Source: Vibrio gazogenes
GTDB taxonomy: Bacteria > Pseudomonadota > Gammaproteobacteria > Enterobacterales > Vibrionaceae
Reading direction: 5' to 3'
DNA: 64,000 nt
Assembly (NCBI RefSeq): GCF_023920225.1
Contig: NZ_CP092587.1
Location: forward strand, 124,001-188,000
Shown here: positions 16,549 to 27,837 of the stretch, piece by piece
Layout of the letters: each line of letters begins with the position of its first letter
Position numbering within the stretch: the first letter of the stretch is position 1
The notes under the pieces: generated by a model
Seen by the model: the letters and a program-made list of their open reading frames with translations, nothing else
Databases searched by the model: none
What the model was told of the DNA's origin: nothing
Program-made: the position numbers and the translations under genes

Positions 16549-17517
16549 TTACTGATATATTTTTTTGCCGTCGCGCTGCGTTTGTAGCAGAAATAAGTTC
16601 CACATATATTGTTCCGGATGTGGCGTGACCAAATCTTCAATTGCTTGATTCATTGCTCGGGCATCTTGTTCTTCATCACCGGTTGGGAAATTTTCAATCG
16701 CCGGCAATATATACACTTCATATTTGGATGTTTTATCGTTATAAGCGGGTAATACGGGGACCACTTTCGCTTTCGATAAACGCGCCATTTTGCCAAAACC
16801 TTTCAGCGTGGCTTTTTCGGTGGCAAAGAAGGGCACAAAAACAGAATTCTGAGGGCCATGATCTTCATCGGGAAGCCAATAACCGATGTAACCATCTTTA
16901 ATGGAACGAACGAACGGTTTCACACCCGCGTCTCGTGCAAAAATACGTCCGCCATATTGCATTCGTTGGACGTGCATCAACCAGTCACCAATCGGGTTAC
17001 GCTGCGGCTTCATAATGGTTGTGACTTTATAACCGCGCGCCGCCAGCATGACCGCAGGGTAATCCACTGCCCAGGCATGGGGTGCGAGAATGATGACTTT
17101 TTCTCCGGCATCCAGTAACGGTAGCAGATTTTCCTCACCAATCAGTTCTCCCCGTTGTTGATTATGCCGGGTCGAGCGCACTAAAAACTCAGAGTAGCCC
17201 AGCATGTACTGGGCTGCTTTGACAAACGTTTCGTACAGAATTTGTTCGCGCTCTGCTTCGCTTTTTTCCGGGAAACAGTAGGTGAGATTGATGCGAGCCC
17301 GACGCACGACACGACCATTTTTATTGACGATCGGCTTGGCTATTTTACGTGCGAGCCCGTCTCGCCATTTCGGGGGGATAAAAGCAAATAGTGCAGCAAC
17401 CAAGATACCTAACCAAGTTCCCCAGTGGCGAGGATGCAAAAAGGACCACTGGAAAGTCGGATTGTAAAGGTAATTGTCAATGCTGTTTTGACGAGGATTG
17501 TCTGGCGTTGAACTCAT
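16549..17517 (-). CDS. lpxN: Lipid A secondary acyltransferase, LpxM/LpxN type
   Basis: 322 residues. An inner-membrane acyltransferase adding a secondary acyl chain to Kdo2-lipid A. One N-terminal membrane segment (GTWLGILVAALFAFIP, about 33-48) precedes the HTB-like catalytic motif HAWAVD (H-x4-D). The position corresponds to V. cholerae VC0212, described as LpxN, which adds a 3-hydroxylated chain needed for later glycine modification. Chain specificity cannot be read from this sequence, so LpxM is the alternative. A paralogue, lpxL, lies 19 bases upstream. Confidence 0.85.
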   Translation of the reverse strand: MSSTPDNPRQNSIDNYLYNPTFQWSFLHPRHWGTWLGILVAALFAFIPPKWRDGLARKIAKPIVNKNGRVVRRARINLTYCFPEKSEAEREQILYETFVKAAQYMLGYSEFLVRSTRHNQQRGELIGEENLLPLLDAGEKVIILAPHAWAVDYPAVMLAARGYKVTTIMKPQRNPIGDWLMHVQRMQYGGRIFARDAGVKPFVRSIKDGYIGYWLPDEDHGPQNSVFVPFFATEKATLKGFGKMARLSKAKVVPVLPAYNDKTSKYEVYILPAIENFPTGDEEQDARAMNQAIEDLVTPHPEQYMWNLFLLQTQRDGKKIYQ

Positions 17518-17536
17518 GAATGCATAATCCTGATGT

Positions 17537-18481
17537 TTATTGATATCGAGTGTGACTGGTTCCGTCAGGCAACGATTTAAATCGTTTGTGAAGCCACATC
17601 CATTGGTCCGGGGCGCGCATGATCACCATTTCAATATATTGATTGAGATAAGCTGCTGCTGCCGTCATATCCTTCTGGGGATATTGCTCTTCAATCGAAA
17701 TATCGGCCATGATTTCATAGGTGCCCTGAGTCGTCCGGAATCCGGAAACGGGGACAATAGCACACTTACTGGGGTAGGCAATCAAGCTGGTACCGGTTGT
17801 GGTACAAGCCTCATCAACACCAAAAAACGGCACAAAGACGGATTTATTATGACCATAGTCTTGATCCGGCAGATAAAATAGCCGTTCGCCTTTGCGTAAC
17901 ACGCGAATCATCTGCTTGAGATCGCGGCGGTAAACCAGTTTGTTGCCGTTGCGGGTTCGGCCGCGATACTGGATAAATTCATAAGCAGGATTGCTATGTG
18001 GGCGGTAAACACCATAGCCGGGTAAGCCGAGTACAGCAAAACCACGGGCACAGATCTCCAGATTCAGGGCATGCACTGCACACAACAGTACACCCTTATT
18101 GTTTTCTGCATGTTGGCGTAGGGCACTGATATCTTTTTCAACCAGAATGCGGCGAAAACGCCAAGTCGGCCAGAACCATGTGATCCCCGATTCGACTAAA
18201 GCCGCACCGGTATTTTTGAAGTTCTCGGCTACCATCGCTTCGATATCATCAGATGACATCTCAGGAAAGGCGAGTTTCAGGTTTGTTTTGGCAATATGGA
18301 CACGCTTTTTGCCAAACTTCATGCCTAATTTTCCCAGTGAGCGTCCGAGTGAAAGCGATACGGAATAAGGCAAGAGATTTACGATTGCAGCGAGAAGGCC
18401 GAATCCAAACCAAACACCCCAGTATTTGGGGTGTAATAATGAGACGGAAAAGGCAGGTTTGCCGATTTTGTAATCATTCAT
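17537..18481 (-). CDS. lpxL: Lipid A secondary acyltransferase, LpxL type
   Basis: 314 residues, paralogous to the next gene. A membrane segment near residues 19-40 (WGVWFGFGLLAAIVNLLPYS) is followed by HALNLE, the H-x4-E/D catalytic motif, and YGVYRPHSNP. It acts on Kdo2-lipid IVA before the second acyltransferase. It sits 6 bases after slmA on the same strand, so slmA-lpxL-lpxN probably form one transcript. Confidence 0.88.
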   Translation of the reverse strand: MNDYKIGKPAFSVSLLHPKYWGVWFGFGLLAAIVNLLPYSVSLSLGRSLGKLGMKFGKKRVHIAKTNLKLAFPEMSSDDIEAMVAENFKNTGAALVESGITWFWPTWRFRRILVEKDISALRQHAENNKGVLLCAVHALNLEICARGFAVLGLPGYGVYRPHSNPAYEFIQYRGRTRNGNKLVYRRDLKQMIRVLRKGERLFYLPDQDYGHNKSVFVPFFGVDEACTTTGTSLIAYPSKCAIVPVSGFRTTQGTYEIMADISIEEQYPQKDMTAAAAYLNQYIEMVIMRAPDQWMWLHKRFKSLPDGTSHTRYQ

Positions 18482-18487
18482 AAAGTG

Positions 18488-19084
18488 TTATTTCAATTGT
18501 GCACTGAGCAGTGACCAGTATTGTTCAAAATTTGCAGTTGGCTGATATTTGAAGTCTGAACGAACAAAACGGTTCAAACTTCCTTCAACCTGTCCTAATA
18601 GTTGAGCTGCCAGAATATTTTCTCCGACAGGGAATGATTTGCCTTCGCGAAGTTGACGCTCACGTAAAATCTGACGTAAAGAGGTTTCGATGCGTTCAAA
18701 AAGCTGGTTGATTCGTTCACGGAGCCGCTCGTTTTCAAACATCAGCGCATGACCGGATAATATCCGAGTCAGCCCGGGGTTGCGTTCAGAGAATGTTAAA
18801 ATCAACTGCATTACCATGTTCAGGCGGTTGAGCGTATCTTTCTCTTCGTTGAGGATCATATTAATCCGCGACATCAGCGTTTCTTCGATAAACTCGATCA
18901 GCCCTTCGAACATGCGGGCTTTGCTGGGAAAATGACGATAGAGCGCTGCTTCTGAAACACCGACCTGCTTCGCAAGCTTGGCGGTAGTAATGCGAGAGGC
19001 ACCATCATGAGACTCTAGCATCTCAGCCAGTGCCTGAAGAATTTCGTCACGGCGATTACTTTTTTTTGTTCCGGTCATTTCCAT
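18488..19084 (-). CDS. slmA: Nucleoid occlusion factor SlmA
   Basis: 198 residues, the standard length. A TetR-type DNA-binding domain covers about 10-60, with [20 protein letters not shown] as the recognition helix region. SlmA binds sites scattered over the chromosome and blocks FtsZ assembly over the nucleoid. The gene lies between coaBC and lpxL as in V. cholerae and E. coli. No defect seen. Confidence 0.95.
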   Translation of the reverse strand: MEMTGTKKSNRRDEILQALAEMLESHDGASRITTAKLAKQVGVSEAALYRHFPSKARMFEGLIEFIEETLMSRINMILNEEKDTLNRLNMVMQLILTFSERNPGLTRILSGHALMFENERLRERINQLFERIETSLRQILRERQLREGKSFPVGENILAAQLLGQVEGSLNRFVRSDFKYQPTANFEQYWSLLSAQLK

Positions 19085-19150
19085 ACCCTTTCCGTTACCA
19101 CATGCTATCAGTAACCGGGTGAATGAATTCAGTCGGTTACGATTGTTATT

Positions 19151-20353
19151 TTATCCTATTTTTTCACTGATAAGTGTCATGAGTGCCAGCGCCAACTGTG
19201 ATTTGGGAGCCAATGGTAGTTTTTGCTCCCCAGTGGGCCAGAACAGATGAAGTGCATTTTGATCGCTATTAAATCCTTGGCCGCTGACGGACACATCGTT
19301 TGCGCAAATCATGTCTAGATTTTTACGCGCCATCTTCGAACGGGCATACTGTTCAACCTGTTGGGTTTCTGCTGCAAAGCCGACCGTAAATGGTCGGTGA
19401 GTGGTCATTGCTGCAACAGAGGCGACAATATCTGGATTTTTAACCAGCGTGATGGTCATGGTATCGGAATCGTCAGTTTTCTTGATTTTTTGATCGGCAA
19501 TGTCCGCTGGCCGATAGTCGGCAACTGCAGCACAACTGATAAAGACATCATGCTCAGGGGCTTGCATCATTACCGCGTCATACATCGTGGCGGCACTGCT
19601 GACATCGATTCTTTGGGCACCAATCGGCGTCGATAAATGGGTCGGTCCGGCTATTAGCGTGACATCAGCACCGAGTTGGGCCGCCGCTCTGGCTATCTCA
19701 AATCCCATTTTCCCGGAACTGTGATTGGTCATATAACGGACTGGATCGAGTGCTTCTCTGGTCGGGCCGGCAGTAATGAGCACCGATTTTCCTGTAAGTA
19801 ACTTGGGGTGGAAAAATTGCTCACACAATTGCACCAGTTGCATAGGCTCCAGCATACGCCCCGGTCCGACATCACCGCAGGCCTGTTCTCCGGCATCCGG
19901 TCCCCAAATATACATACCGAATGATGCGAGAGTCTCCAGATTTCTCTGGGTGGCGACATGACGATACATTTGCTGATTCATGGCCGGTGCGAGGGCTACG
20001 GGAGCCTGCGTTGCTAAAATAAGAGTGGAGAGCAAATCATTCCCCATACCTGCTGCGATACGGGCAATGAGGTCAGCACTTGCCGGTGCCAACAGAATGA
20101 GATCAGCCCATTTGGCCAGCTCGATATGGCCCATTGAGCGTTCAGCCGCCGGATCCAGCAAGCTGTCTGAGACGGGGTAGCCGGAAACAGCCTGCATGGT
20201 GAGCGGTGTAATGAAAGATTTTGCTGCATCGGTCATGACGACTCTGATTTCTGCACCGTGTTCAATCAGGCGCCGTGTCAGTTCTGCACATTTGTATGCT
20301 GCGATGCCACCACTGATCCCCAGCAGTATTTTTTTTCCTGCCAATGTTTGCAT
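19151..20353 (-). CDS. coaBC: Bifunctional phosphopantothenoylcysteine decarboxylase/synthetase
   Basis: 400 residues. The N-terminal FMN-dependent CoaC domain (about 1-185) starts with [15 protein letters not shown] and has the PAMNQQMY motif. The C-terminal CoaB domain (about 190-400) starts [17 protein letters not shown] and has DQKIKK, with the catalytic Lys region, and FAAETQ. It makes 4'-phosphopantetheine from 4'-phosphopantothenate and Cys in CoA synthesis. Length and motifs are complete. Confidence 0.96.
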   Translation of the reverse strand: MQTLAGKKILLGISGGIAAYKCAELTRRLIEHGAEIRVVMTDAAKSFITPLTMQAVSGYPVSDSLLDPAAERSMGHIELAKWADLILLAPASADLIARIAAGMGNDLLSTLILATQAPVALAPAMNQQMYRHVATQRNLETLASFGMYIWGPDAGEQACGDVGPGRMLEPMQLVQLCEQFFHPKLLTGKSVLITAGPTREALDPVRYMTNHSSGKMGFEIARAAAQLGADVTLIAGPTHLSTPIGAQRIDVSSAATMYDAVMMQAPEHDVFISCAAVADYRPADIADQKIKKTDDSDTMTITLVKNPDIVASVAAMTTHRPFTVGFAAETQQVEQYARSKMARKNLDMICANDVSVSGQGFNSDQNALHLFWPTGEQKLPLAPKSQLALALMTLISEKIG

Positions 20354-20547
20354 GTTTTGATTCCTTAATCACTCTGCGCGCTATGCTAGCACAACTCCTG
20401 AAAAGATGTCAGAACTGTGTCAGAGGAACTCATCCGCTCAGATTGTCATATTCAAAGACTTGAGTATGACTCACAGATATTTATGCCAATATATGCAATA
20501 AAAAAACTATTGATAAATAGTCAATCGATATAAAGATAAGGAATCTT

Positions 20548-22227
20548 ATGTTTAGTTCTCTTCGGAGCCGGACCAAGCTCCTCTTAATTACTGTCATTCC
20601 TCTGATGGTTATTACAGCGATGATTACAATGGTGTATTACTGGAGTGGGATGACTTCACTGAAGCAAGAGCTGGCACAATATCGACAAGAATTGGTAACC
20701 AGCCATAAAAATGAGCTGAAGTCTTATATTATGATGGGTACAACGGCCATCAAGTCTCTTTATGATAGTGATCAAAATGGTGAAAATCAGGCTCGGGCAA
20801 AAGAGATATTAAAAGCCATGCGTTTTGATGATGATGGCTATTTCTTTGCCTATAACTCTCAAGGCGTGAATACACTGCATGCGATTAAGCCACAACTGGA
20901 AGGGAAGAACCTCTATAACCTGAAAGATAATAATGGTGTTCCGGTCATTGCGGGTTTAATTGAAGCGGCAAAATCGGGGGATGGATTCCTCTATTTCTCA
21001 TGGCATAAGCCCTCTCTGGATGCGCAAGCACCGAAGTTAGGTTATGCCGAATACCTGCCGAAATGGGATTGGGTGTTGGGCACTGGTGTTTACATTGATG
21101 ATATTGATCGTCAGGTGGCGGCTTTTCAGAAGAATCGGGAAAAACTGTTATATCAACAAATGTGGTCTGCGGTTGGATTGTCGGTGGCAGGGTTGGTATT
21201 AACGATTATTATTGTGAGCTGGTTGGTTTCTAAAGGCGTCGCACCATTGCATCATATTCTGAAATCGTTGCAGGATGTAGCAGCAGGCGGTGGTGATTTG
21301 ACTGCTCGTTTACATGTGGAAAGCCATGATGAAGTCGGTATGGTGGCCGAAGCATTCAACTCCTTCATGGATAAATTACATCCGCTGATTTCAGATATCA
21401 GCCGGACCGAGCATGAGGTGGTATCGGCTGTGAGTGATCTGGATCAGCAGACGTCTCATTCAAATCAGAAGATGAACAATCACTGTCAGGAAACCGATAA
21501 AGTCGTTGCTGCGGTTACAGAAATGAGTGCGACAGCTCGTGAAGTCGCATTGAATACCAATTCTACCGCCCAAGCGATAGAGTCAGCAAATCGGCAGATT
21601 CATGAGGCACAGGATGAGGTGAATTTCGCGATTGAGGGGATTAGCAGTTTGGTGAAAGAGGTGAATCTGACCTCTGATGCAATCTCGGAATTGAGTCAAC
21701 AAGCCGGAGAGATCACACAAGTTCTGGATGTGATTGGGGAAATTGCTGAACAGACGAACTTACTGGCATTAAATGCTGCAATAGAAGCGGCAAGAGCCGG
21801 GGAACAAGGGCGAGGATTTGCGGTGGTTGCCGATGAAGTTCGCTCGCTTGCGAGCCGGACTCAGAATAGCACGCAAGAGATCGGCAATATGCTGAATTCG
21901 TTGAATCAAGGGGTGACGAAAGCGGTCAGCCGTATGAAAGCGAGTCGTGAGCGGGGCGAAAGCACTGAACAAGAATCGGTTCGTATCAGAGACAGCTTGT
22001 CCGGTATTTCTCAATCGATTCGGACCATTCAGGATATGGGAATTCAGACCGCGTCAGCCGCAGAGCAGCAAAGTGTGGTTTCTGAAGAGATCAACCAGAA
22101 TCTGGTCGCGATTCAGCAGATTGTGAATGAGTTGAGCGATAATCTGCAACAGTCGGAATCAATCAGTGGCCGTTTGGCGTTATCTGGCAAGAAAATGGGA
22201 GATTTGGTCGGGCACTTTAAGATTTAA
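20548..22227 (+). CDS. Methyl-accepting chemotaxis protein with periplasmic Cache domain
   Basis: 559 residues. Membrane segment 1 is near 10-32 and a single Cache-type sensor domain spans about 35-190 ([40 protein letters not shown]). Membrane segment 2 is near 210-230, HAMP follows at about 230-285, and the signalling domain has the conserved hairpin [20 protein letters not shown] near 410. It is anchored in the inner membrane and signals through CheA/CheW to the flagellum. The ligand is unknown; small organic acids are common for this sensor class. It occupies the same place as V. cholerae VC0216, between coaBC and radC. Confidence 0.9.
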   Translation: MFSSLRSRTKLLLITVIPLMVITAMITMVYYWSGMTSLKQELAQYRQELVTSHKNELKSYIMMGTTAIKSLYDSDQNGENQARAKEILKAMRFDDDGYFFAYNSQGVNTLHAIKPQLEGKNLYNLKDNNGVPVIAGLIEAAKSGDGFLYFSWHKPSLDAQAPKLGYAEYLPKWDWVLGTGVYIDDIDRQVAAFQKNREKLLYQQMWSAVGLSVAGLVLTIIIVSWLVSKGVAPLHHILKSLQDVAAGGGDLTARLHVESHDEVGMVAEAFNSFMDKLHPLISDISRTEHEVVSAVSDLDQQTSHSNQKMNNHCQETDKVVAAVTEMSATAREVALNTNSTAQAIESANRQIHEAQDEVNFAIEGISSLVKEVNLTSDAISELSQQAGEITQVLDVIGEIAEQTNLLALNAAIEAARAGEQGRGFAVVADEVRSLASRTQNSTQEIGNMLNSLNQGVTKAVSRMKASRERGESTEQESVRIRDSLSGISQSIRTIQDMGIQTASAAEQQSVVSEEINQNLVAIQQIVNELSDNLQQSESISGRLALSGKKMGDLVGHFKI

Positions 22228-22336
22228 CCGACATAACAATTGCAACTGGTGTTGATATCTCTCGGATTTTTTATCAACAAAGTTGAATTTGATTTTATCT
22301 CCAGTATTTGTATGGCAAACCGAGAGGAGCTATACA

Positions 22337-23011
22337 ATGAGCCTGAAATTCCTTCCTAAAGAGTCAATGCCACGGGAAAAGTTACTTTCCCGTGGTCCCC
22401 ATGCCCTGTCTGATGCTGAACTATTGGCTATTTTCTTGCGAACCGGTGTTGTCGGGATGAATGTCCTCGAATTAGCTGATTTTCTTTTACAGGAATTCGG
22501 TTCACTTCGTGCATTATTTTCAGCCCAGAAGAGTGTGTTTTGCCAACATAAAGGTTTGGGAGAAGCGAAGTTTGTGCAAATGCAGGCGGTGTTAGAAATG
22601 GCTCAGCGTTATTTTTCTGAGACGATTCAAAGAGGAGATGCACTGACGAATCCGCAATATACCCGTCATTATCTATCAGGAATACTTCGGGACAGGCGCC
22701 GTGAAGCATTCTATGTGCTGTTTCTGGATAACCAGAATCGGGTTATTTGTGGTGAAATTCTTTTTGAAGGCACGATCAATGCTGCGAGTGTTTATCCGCG
22801 CGAGATTGTGACGCGAACATTGCAATATCATGCCGCATCCGTGATTCTGGCTCATAATCATCCGTCTGGCGTTGCAGAACCTAGTCAGGCAGATCGACAT
22901 ATTACACGACGGATTATCGATGCTTTGGCGCTGGTGGATATCCGCGTTTTGGATCATTTTGTCATCGGTGATGGCGAGATTGTGTCTTTTGCTGAGCGAG
23001 GCTGGATTTAA
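22337..23011 (+). CDS. radC: RadC/MPN-family protein
   Basis: 224 residues from the ATG at 22337, which follows GAGAGGAGC; an upstream GTG/ATG frame from 22283 has no ribosome site. An N-terminal helix-hairpin-helix ([20 protein letters not shown]) precedes the JAMM metal site [18 protein letters not shown] (H-x-H...D) near 170-187. Once proposed in DNA repair, its cellular role in bacteria is still unsettled. Its place before rpmB-rpmG is conserved. Confidence 0.93.
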   Translation: MSLKFLPKESMPREKLLSRGPHALSDAELLAIFLRTGVVGMNVLELADFLLQEFGSLRALFSAQKSVFCQHKGLGEAKFVQMQAVLEMAQRYFSETIQRGDALTNPQYTRHYLSGILRDRRREAFYVLFLDNQNRVICGEILFEGTINAASVYPREIVTRTLQYHAASVILAHNHPSGVAEPSQADRHITRRIIDALALVDIRVLDHFVIGDGEIVSFAERGWI

Positions 23012-23232
23012 CATTGATTGATGCTTGGTTGCGGTAGTGCGGTAGGCGTTGAACGGCTTATCGTGATTTTGCGAGAGAGTTGTCGCTTTCGGTTGATTTG
23101 ATGGTTTTTACGAAAGTTTTTAGTTGTGGGAACAGGAGATTCTGTTATCATTCGGCCACTAAATTTTCAACCTATTATCAGCTCGGCGATGAAAAAGATC
23201 TCAGGATCTGCAAAAAAGGATCTGTTCGGGTC

Positions 23233-23261
23233 TTGAGCAATGCACATCAAGTTAGTATAAT
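23233..23261 (+). promoter_or_regulatory. Sigma-70 promoter of rpmB-rpmG
   Basis: TTGAGC at 23233-23238 and TATAAT at 23256-23261 are separated by 17 bases, close to consensus. It leaves a leader of about 115 bases before rpmB, where the remaining part of 23012-23383 shows no other gene. Confidence 0.8.
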
Positions 23262-23383
23262 GCGCGACCTTTGATAGCCTTGTATGGATTTTCCATAATG
23301 GTTTTAAACCTCACCCTTCAACATGGAGAGAGGTTCGGCCACCAAGGTTGATATCGAGCTGAAACGATTTGGAGAAGACATTC

Positions 23384-23620
23384 ATGTCCCGAGTATGCCA
23401 AGTAACTGGTAAGCGTCCTGTAGCGGGGAACAACCGTTCGCACGCACGTAATGCTACTAAGCGTCGTTTTCTGCCGAACCTACAAACTCATCGTTTCTGG
23501 GTAGAGAGCGAAAAACGTTTTGTTAAACTGCGCCTGACTGCGAAAGGCATGCGTATCATTGATAAGAAAGGCATCGATGCCGTTCTTTCTGATATTCGTG
23601 CTCGCGGCGAAAACGTTTAA
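23384..23620 (+). CDS. rpmB: 50S ribosomal protein L28
   Basis: 78 residues from the ATG at 23384 ([20 protein letters not shown]), the universal L28 start; the frame extends further up but not as L28. A basic large-subunit protein. Co-transcribed with rpmG 13 bases downstream. Intact. Confidence 0.97.
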   Translation: MSRVCQVTGKRPVAGNNRSHARNATKRRFLPNLQTHRFWVESEKRFVKLRLTAKGMRIIDKKGIDAVLSDIRARGENV

Positions 23621-23633
23621 GAGGAATTGAGCA

Positions 23634-23801
23634 ATGGCTAAAGGCATTCGTGAAAAAATTCGTCTGGTATCATCTGCTGGTACTGGTCATTTTTACACTA
23701 CTGACAAGAACAAACGCAACATGCCAGGTAAATTTGAGATCAAAAAATTTGATCCAGTGGTTCGCCAGCACGTTGTTTACAAAGAAGCTAAGATCAAGTA
23801 A
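23634..23801 (+). CDS. rpmG: 50S ribosomal protein L33
   Basis: 55 residues, starting [20 protein letters not shown] and ending VVYKEAKIK. This is the zinc-free L33 type: the four cysteines of the zinc-binding form are absent. Second gene of rpmBG, preceded by GAGGAATTGAGCA. Confidence 0.97.
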   Translation: MAKGIREKIRLVSSAGTGHFYTTDKNKRNMPGKFEIKKFDPVVRQHVVYKEAKIK

Positions 23802-23830
23802 TTGAACTGCTTTTTGTAAGTGTTATAAAA

Positions 23831-23852
23831 CCCAGCTTCGGCTGGGTTTTTT
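23831..23852 (+). terminator. Rho-independent terminator of rpmBG
   Basis: CCCAGC, loop TTCG, GCTGGG, then six T's. A strong tetraloop hairpin 30 bases after rpmG. Confidence 0.93.
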
Positions 23853-23939
23853 ATTATCTCCTACCTACCTTTTTGCTGCGAAAGATCATAGGATGAACGG
23901 ATATATCGATAAGCGACAATATCTGTTGAGAGTGACCTG

Positions 23940-24443
23940 ATGAAGGATCGAAAACGACGTTGGAATAATTATCTGATTCTGGCGGTGATTTTATTTATCG
24001 TCATTTTGAATCTACCATCCATGATTAAAAATTATCTTTTACCTCATGAAGCGCAGAACAATCCATCGCTTCTCAATCCCCAACTGACCATTACTTCGAT
24101 ACACACTCAGCCTTGGTCGCTGGTGCGTGACCCGAATGGCGACTGGACATCGACGGTGTCATTTAATATTTCAGCGTTAGAACTGGTACAACGGTGGCGG
24201 AATCTGGTTGGTACACCGGTTGATGAAAAGACCTACCACTCATTATCTGGCAAGTTGAATGATCCGGGAACGGTTGAAGTCTGGTATGAAGAGCAGGAAG
24301 AGCCGCAGCGGATTACCTATTATCGTTTTCCGCAGTTTTGGTTATTAAAAAACTGGCAGGAACACTGGATTGCTATCAGCGTAGAAGACCATTATCTGTT
24401 TCCATCGGTTATCGCCGAATTATCAATGCAGCAGGAGAATTGA
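23940..24443 (+). CDS. Conserved Vibrio membrane-anchored protein of unknown function
   Basis: 167 residues. A basic start ([10 protein letters not shown]) leads into one membrane helix ([19 protein letters not shown], about 11-29), and the rest is a soluble, probably periplasmic domain. I recognise no domain. The stop is 1 base from mutM, so the two genes are translationally linked. The position fits V. cholerae VC0220, between rpmG and mutM. Confidence 0.7.
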   Translation: MKDRKRRWNNYLILAVILFIVILNLPSMIKNYLLPHEAQNNPSLLNPQLTITSIHTQPWSLVRDPNGDWTSTVSFNISALELVQRWRNLVGTPVDEKTYHSLSGKLNDPGTVEVWYEEQEEPQRITYYRFPQFWLLKNWQEHWIAISVEDHYLFPSVIAELSMQQEN

Positions 24444-24444
24444 A

Positions 24445-25254
24445 ATGCCGGAGTTACCGGAAGTTGAGGTAAGCAGACTGGGAATTAGCCCTTTTTTGGT
24501 GGGTGAGCAAGTGAAATCCGTGAGTGTGCGGACGCCGAAACTCCGTTGGGAGATTCCTTTTGAGCTACAGCAGATTACGGGGCAAGTGATTCGGCGAATT
24601 CATCGCAGAGCAAAATACCTCTTGTTGGAAACCGATGTCGGCACTGCGATTATTCATTTGGGAATGTCAGGTTCTTTGCGCGTGTTGGATGTTTCGCTTC
24701 CGCCCGGCAAACACGACCATGTCGATCTGTTCATGATGAACGGGAAAGTGCTGCGCTATAACGATCCGAGACGATTTGGTGCGTGGTTATGGGCAGAGAA
24801 GGGTATGACTCATTCGGTGTTCGATAATCTTGGACCGGAACCGCTTTCTGATGAACTGACAGCCGAGTATATAGCCGCGAGAGCGAAAGGAAAACGAGTG
24901 ACAGTCAAACAGTTTATTATGGACAATAAAGTGGTCGTAGGTGTCGGGAACATTTATGCCAATGAGTCGTTGTTTACCACTGGGGTTCGACCAACCCGGG
25001 AGGCGGGTTCACTGACAATGCGTGAATGGGAAACGCTGGTGACAGAAATTAAAGCGGTGCTGACCCGCTCGATTCAACAAGGTGGCACGACCTTGAAAGA
25101 CTTTGCTCAAACGGATGGGAAACCCGGTTACTTTGCTCAGGAACTCCGTGTTTACGGGAAAGAAGGGGAGCCGTGTCCTGAATGTGGTCAGGTGATCGTG
25201 GCGCAGAAGATTGGACAACGGAATACCTTCTATTGCCCGCTCTGTCAAAAATAG
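24445..25254 (+). CDS. mutM: Formamidopyrimidine-DNA glycosylase
   Basis: 269 residues. It removes 8-oxoguanine and formamidopyrimidines and cuts the AP site by beta/delta elimination. The catalytic N-terminus MPELPEVE (Pro2, Glu3) is present. So is the helix-two-turn-helix with [11 protein letters not shown] near 167-177, and the C-terminal zinc finger CPECG...CPLC near 246-267. Complete. Confidence 0.97.
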   Translation: MPELPEVEVSRLGISPFLVGEQVKSVSVRTPKLRWEIPFELQQITGQVIRRIHRRAKYLLLETDVGTAIIHLGMSGSLRVLDVSLPPGKHDHVDLFMMNGKVLRYNDPRRFGAWLWAEKGMTHSVFDNLGPEPLSDELTAEYIAARAKGKRVTVKQFIMDNKVVVGVGNIYANESLFTTGVRPTREAGSLTMREWETLVTEIKAVLTRSIQQGGTTLKDFAQTDGKPGYFAQELRVYGKEGEPCPECGQVIVAQKIGQRNTFYCPLCQK

Positions 25255-25273
25255 TGCCCTATGGCCTCTGTCG

Positions 25274-25774
<501 letters not shown>

Positions 25775-25937
25775 TTATCTCAACAGTTAAACAGCGTTCC
25801 TTTGGTATATACCGAAGGTAGCTCAAAATACAAAGTTTGTCAGAGTATCTGACACTCACACTATAGTAACAAAAAGGCTCAAAATAACCTATTGATGTCC
25901 GTCTGAACGATGGTATGTGACGGAATAAGAGTTTGAA

Positions 25938-27002
25938 ATGAAAAAAATACTTGTTATTCGTAATGATAAAATCGGTGATTTCATGCTGGCATGGCCGAGT
26001 TTCGCGATGCTCAAAGCATCGATTCCCGATTGTCACATTACTGCGTTAGTACCTCATTATACTATCGCGCTTGCCGAATTATGCCCGTGGATTGATGCCG
26101 TGCTTGAAGATCCGACTAAAAAGGGTTCAGCAGCATCTCAACAAGCGTTGATTGAAGCGATGCGCCAGCGTCACTTTGATGCGTCGATTAACTTATTTTC
26201 GACCACTTACAATGCGTTGTTGGTCTGGAAGGCGAAAATTCCATACCGAATGGCTCCGGCGACGAAACTGGCACAAGTGTTTTACAATCATCGGGTGAAG
26301 CAGAAGCGCTCACAGTCTGCGAAACCTGAATTTGAATATAATTTGGATTTGATTCGGGCCTTTTTGCAGGAGCATCAGATCCCCGTGGTTGAGCCGCAGC
26401 CACCTTACCTAACTTTCACCGCATCAGAACTCGCTAAACAAAAAGACAAACTGGCTGCTCAGCTAGGAATTGGTTCTGCCAAACCATGGCTGTTTGTTCA
26501 TGCGGGAAGTGGCGGTTCAGCCAATAATCTGTCTCTCGAACAGTATAGTCAGTTGATCGATGGGATAAATGGTAACTTTGAGGTGGTGCTGACTGCCGGG
26601 CCGGGAGAGGAAGAAAAAGCCTATCAACTCCAACGATCGATCAACCAACAAGGTGAAAAAGCCGTTGTCTATCATAAGAATGACGGGTTGGTCGATTTCG
26701 CCAGATCAATTGCCTGTGCGAGCCTTTTCATTGCAGGATCGACCGGTCCCTTGCACATTGCTGCTGCCATTGATGTTCCGACGATTGGTTTCTTTCCTGC
26801 CAAGCGTTCGGCAACACCATTACGCTGGTATCCGTTGAATTCGCAAGGGCGTCATTTATCATTTGCCCCCCCGGCACGCGGTGGTCAATCACAACAGGAA
26901 GATATGAGCCAAATTCAAATCGAATCGCTCTTGGGTGATATTAATTTTTGGGTGGCGCCGTATTTGTCCTTATCCACAAATCAGCGTATTTCACAAATGT
27001 AG
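25938..27002 (+). CDS. Glycosyltransferase family 9 (heptosyltransferase-like), LPS core
   Basis: 354 residues. An N-terminal [19 protein letters not shown] block and the C-terminal [12 protein letters not shown] sugar-nucleotide block are typical of ADP-heptose:LPS heptosyltransferases. It acts at the cytoplasmic face on core oligosaccharide; which heptose it adds cannot be read. First plus-strand gene of the core cluster after coaD, as in V. cholerae (VC0223 position). Its last 62 bases overlap the converging glycosyltransferase gene, which is unusual and worth checking. Confidence 0.85.
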   Translation: MKKILVIRNDKIGDFMLAWPSFAMLKASIPDCHITALVPHYTIALAELCPWIDAVLEDPTKKGSAASQQALIEAMRQRHFDASINLFSTTYNALLVWKAKIPYRMAPATKLAQVFYNHRVKQKRSQSAKPEFEYNLDLIRAFLQEHQIPVVEPQPPYLTFTASELAKQKDKLAAQLGIGSAKPWLFVHAGSGGSANNLSLEQYSQLIDGINGNFEVVLTAGPGEEEKAYQLQRSINQQGEKAVVYHKNDGLVDFARSIACASLFIAGSTGPLHIAAAIDVPTIGFFPAKRSATPLRWYPLNSQGRHLSFAPPARGGQSQQEDMSQIQIESLLGDINFWVAPYLSLSTNQRISQM

Positions 27003-27720
27003 AATGTGCCGAAAGCAGGGATAGGAGTAATCCCTGCCTTCCATCTAAGAAACCTGCTTTGATCACATACATTTTCACAAAGCATCCGAGTGCATGAATG
27101 ATGCCTTGGCCGAGACTGCTTGTTTTACCGCGTTGTTGGCGTTGTTCTGCCCACGCTTTCGCATATCCGGCTGACTTGACCAAGTAGTGATTCATATCGT
27201 CGTAAGTATAGTGAATTGCGTCACCGGAAAGAGTTTCAACATGCATGGATGATGTCACTTCGACTTTCTCATGAACCAATGCATCGTTGTATTGGGTCAG
27301 CTGGGTTGGATAGAGACGTAGGACTTTATCCGGATACCAACCACAGTGACGGATGAATCGACCAAACACCCAACTTAACCGCGAGATTTGATAGATGGTA
27401 TTGGGTCGATTTGCTTTCACCGCGTCTTGAATACTGCGGCGCAGTTCCGGTGTGATTCGTTCATCGGCGTCTAACCATAAGACATAATCCGATTCGACAT
27501 ACGATTGTGCGAGACGACGCTGTGGCCCAAATCCCGGCCAGTCAGTGTTCAAAAAGAATTTATCGGTAAACTGCCGGGCAACATGTTCGGTTTCATCGGT
27601 ACTCCCTGAATCGAGAATGACAATCTCATCGACCCAGCCCTGAACCGTTTTTAGACAGGCTTCCAGATGCTTGGCTTCATTTTTTACAATCAGGGCCACG
27701 GCTAAGGTTGGTTGTGTCAC
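26941..27720 (-). CDS. Glycosyltransferase family 2, WaaE/KdtX type LPS core transferase
   Basis: 259 residues. [20 protein letters not shown] at the start and [19 protein letters not shown] near 31-49 form the GT2 nucleotide-binding fold; [10 protein letters not shown] supplies the DxD. This subfamily adds glucose to the inner-core heptose in several Gram-negatives. The 3' end overlaps the converging GT9 gene by 62 bases. The following minus-strand gene ends upstream at 27838. Confidence 0.85.
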   Translation of the reverse strand: MTQPTLAVALIVKNEAKHLEACLKTVQGWVDEIVILDSGSTDETEHVARQFTDKFFLNTDWPGFGPQRRLAQSYVESDYVLWLDADERITPELRRSIQDAVKANRPNTIYQISRLSWVFGRFIRHCGWYPDKVLRLYPTQLTQYNDALVHEKVEVTSSMHVETLSGDAIHYTYDDMNHYLVKSAGYAKAWAEQRQQRGKTSSLGQGIIHALGCFVKMYVIKAGFLDGRQGLLLSLLSAHSTFVKYADLWIRTNTAPPKN

Positions 27721-27837
27721 GATGGTAAGTCTCCGTTGAGATGATGTTATTGTTCGAGTCGGGTTGCTGTCAGATGATAGCAGGATACAGCTATTTGTCT
27801 TTAAGTCGTTTGTCCGCCTGTTCGGGCGGGATTTGAC

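Noticed and set aside
23080-23274. 64-residue open frame before rpmB
   Set aside because: It overlaps the sigma-70 promoter of rpmBG, has no ribosome binding site and no family likeness.
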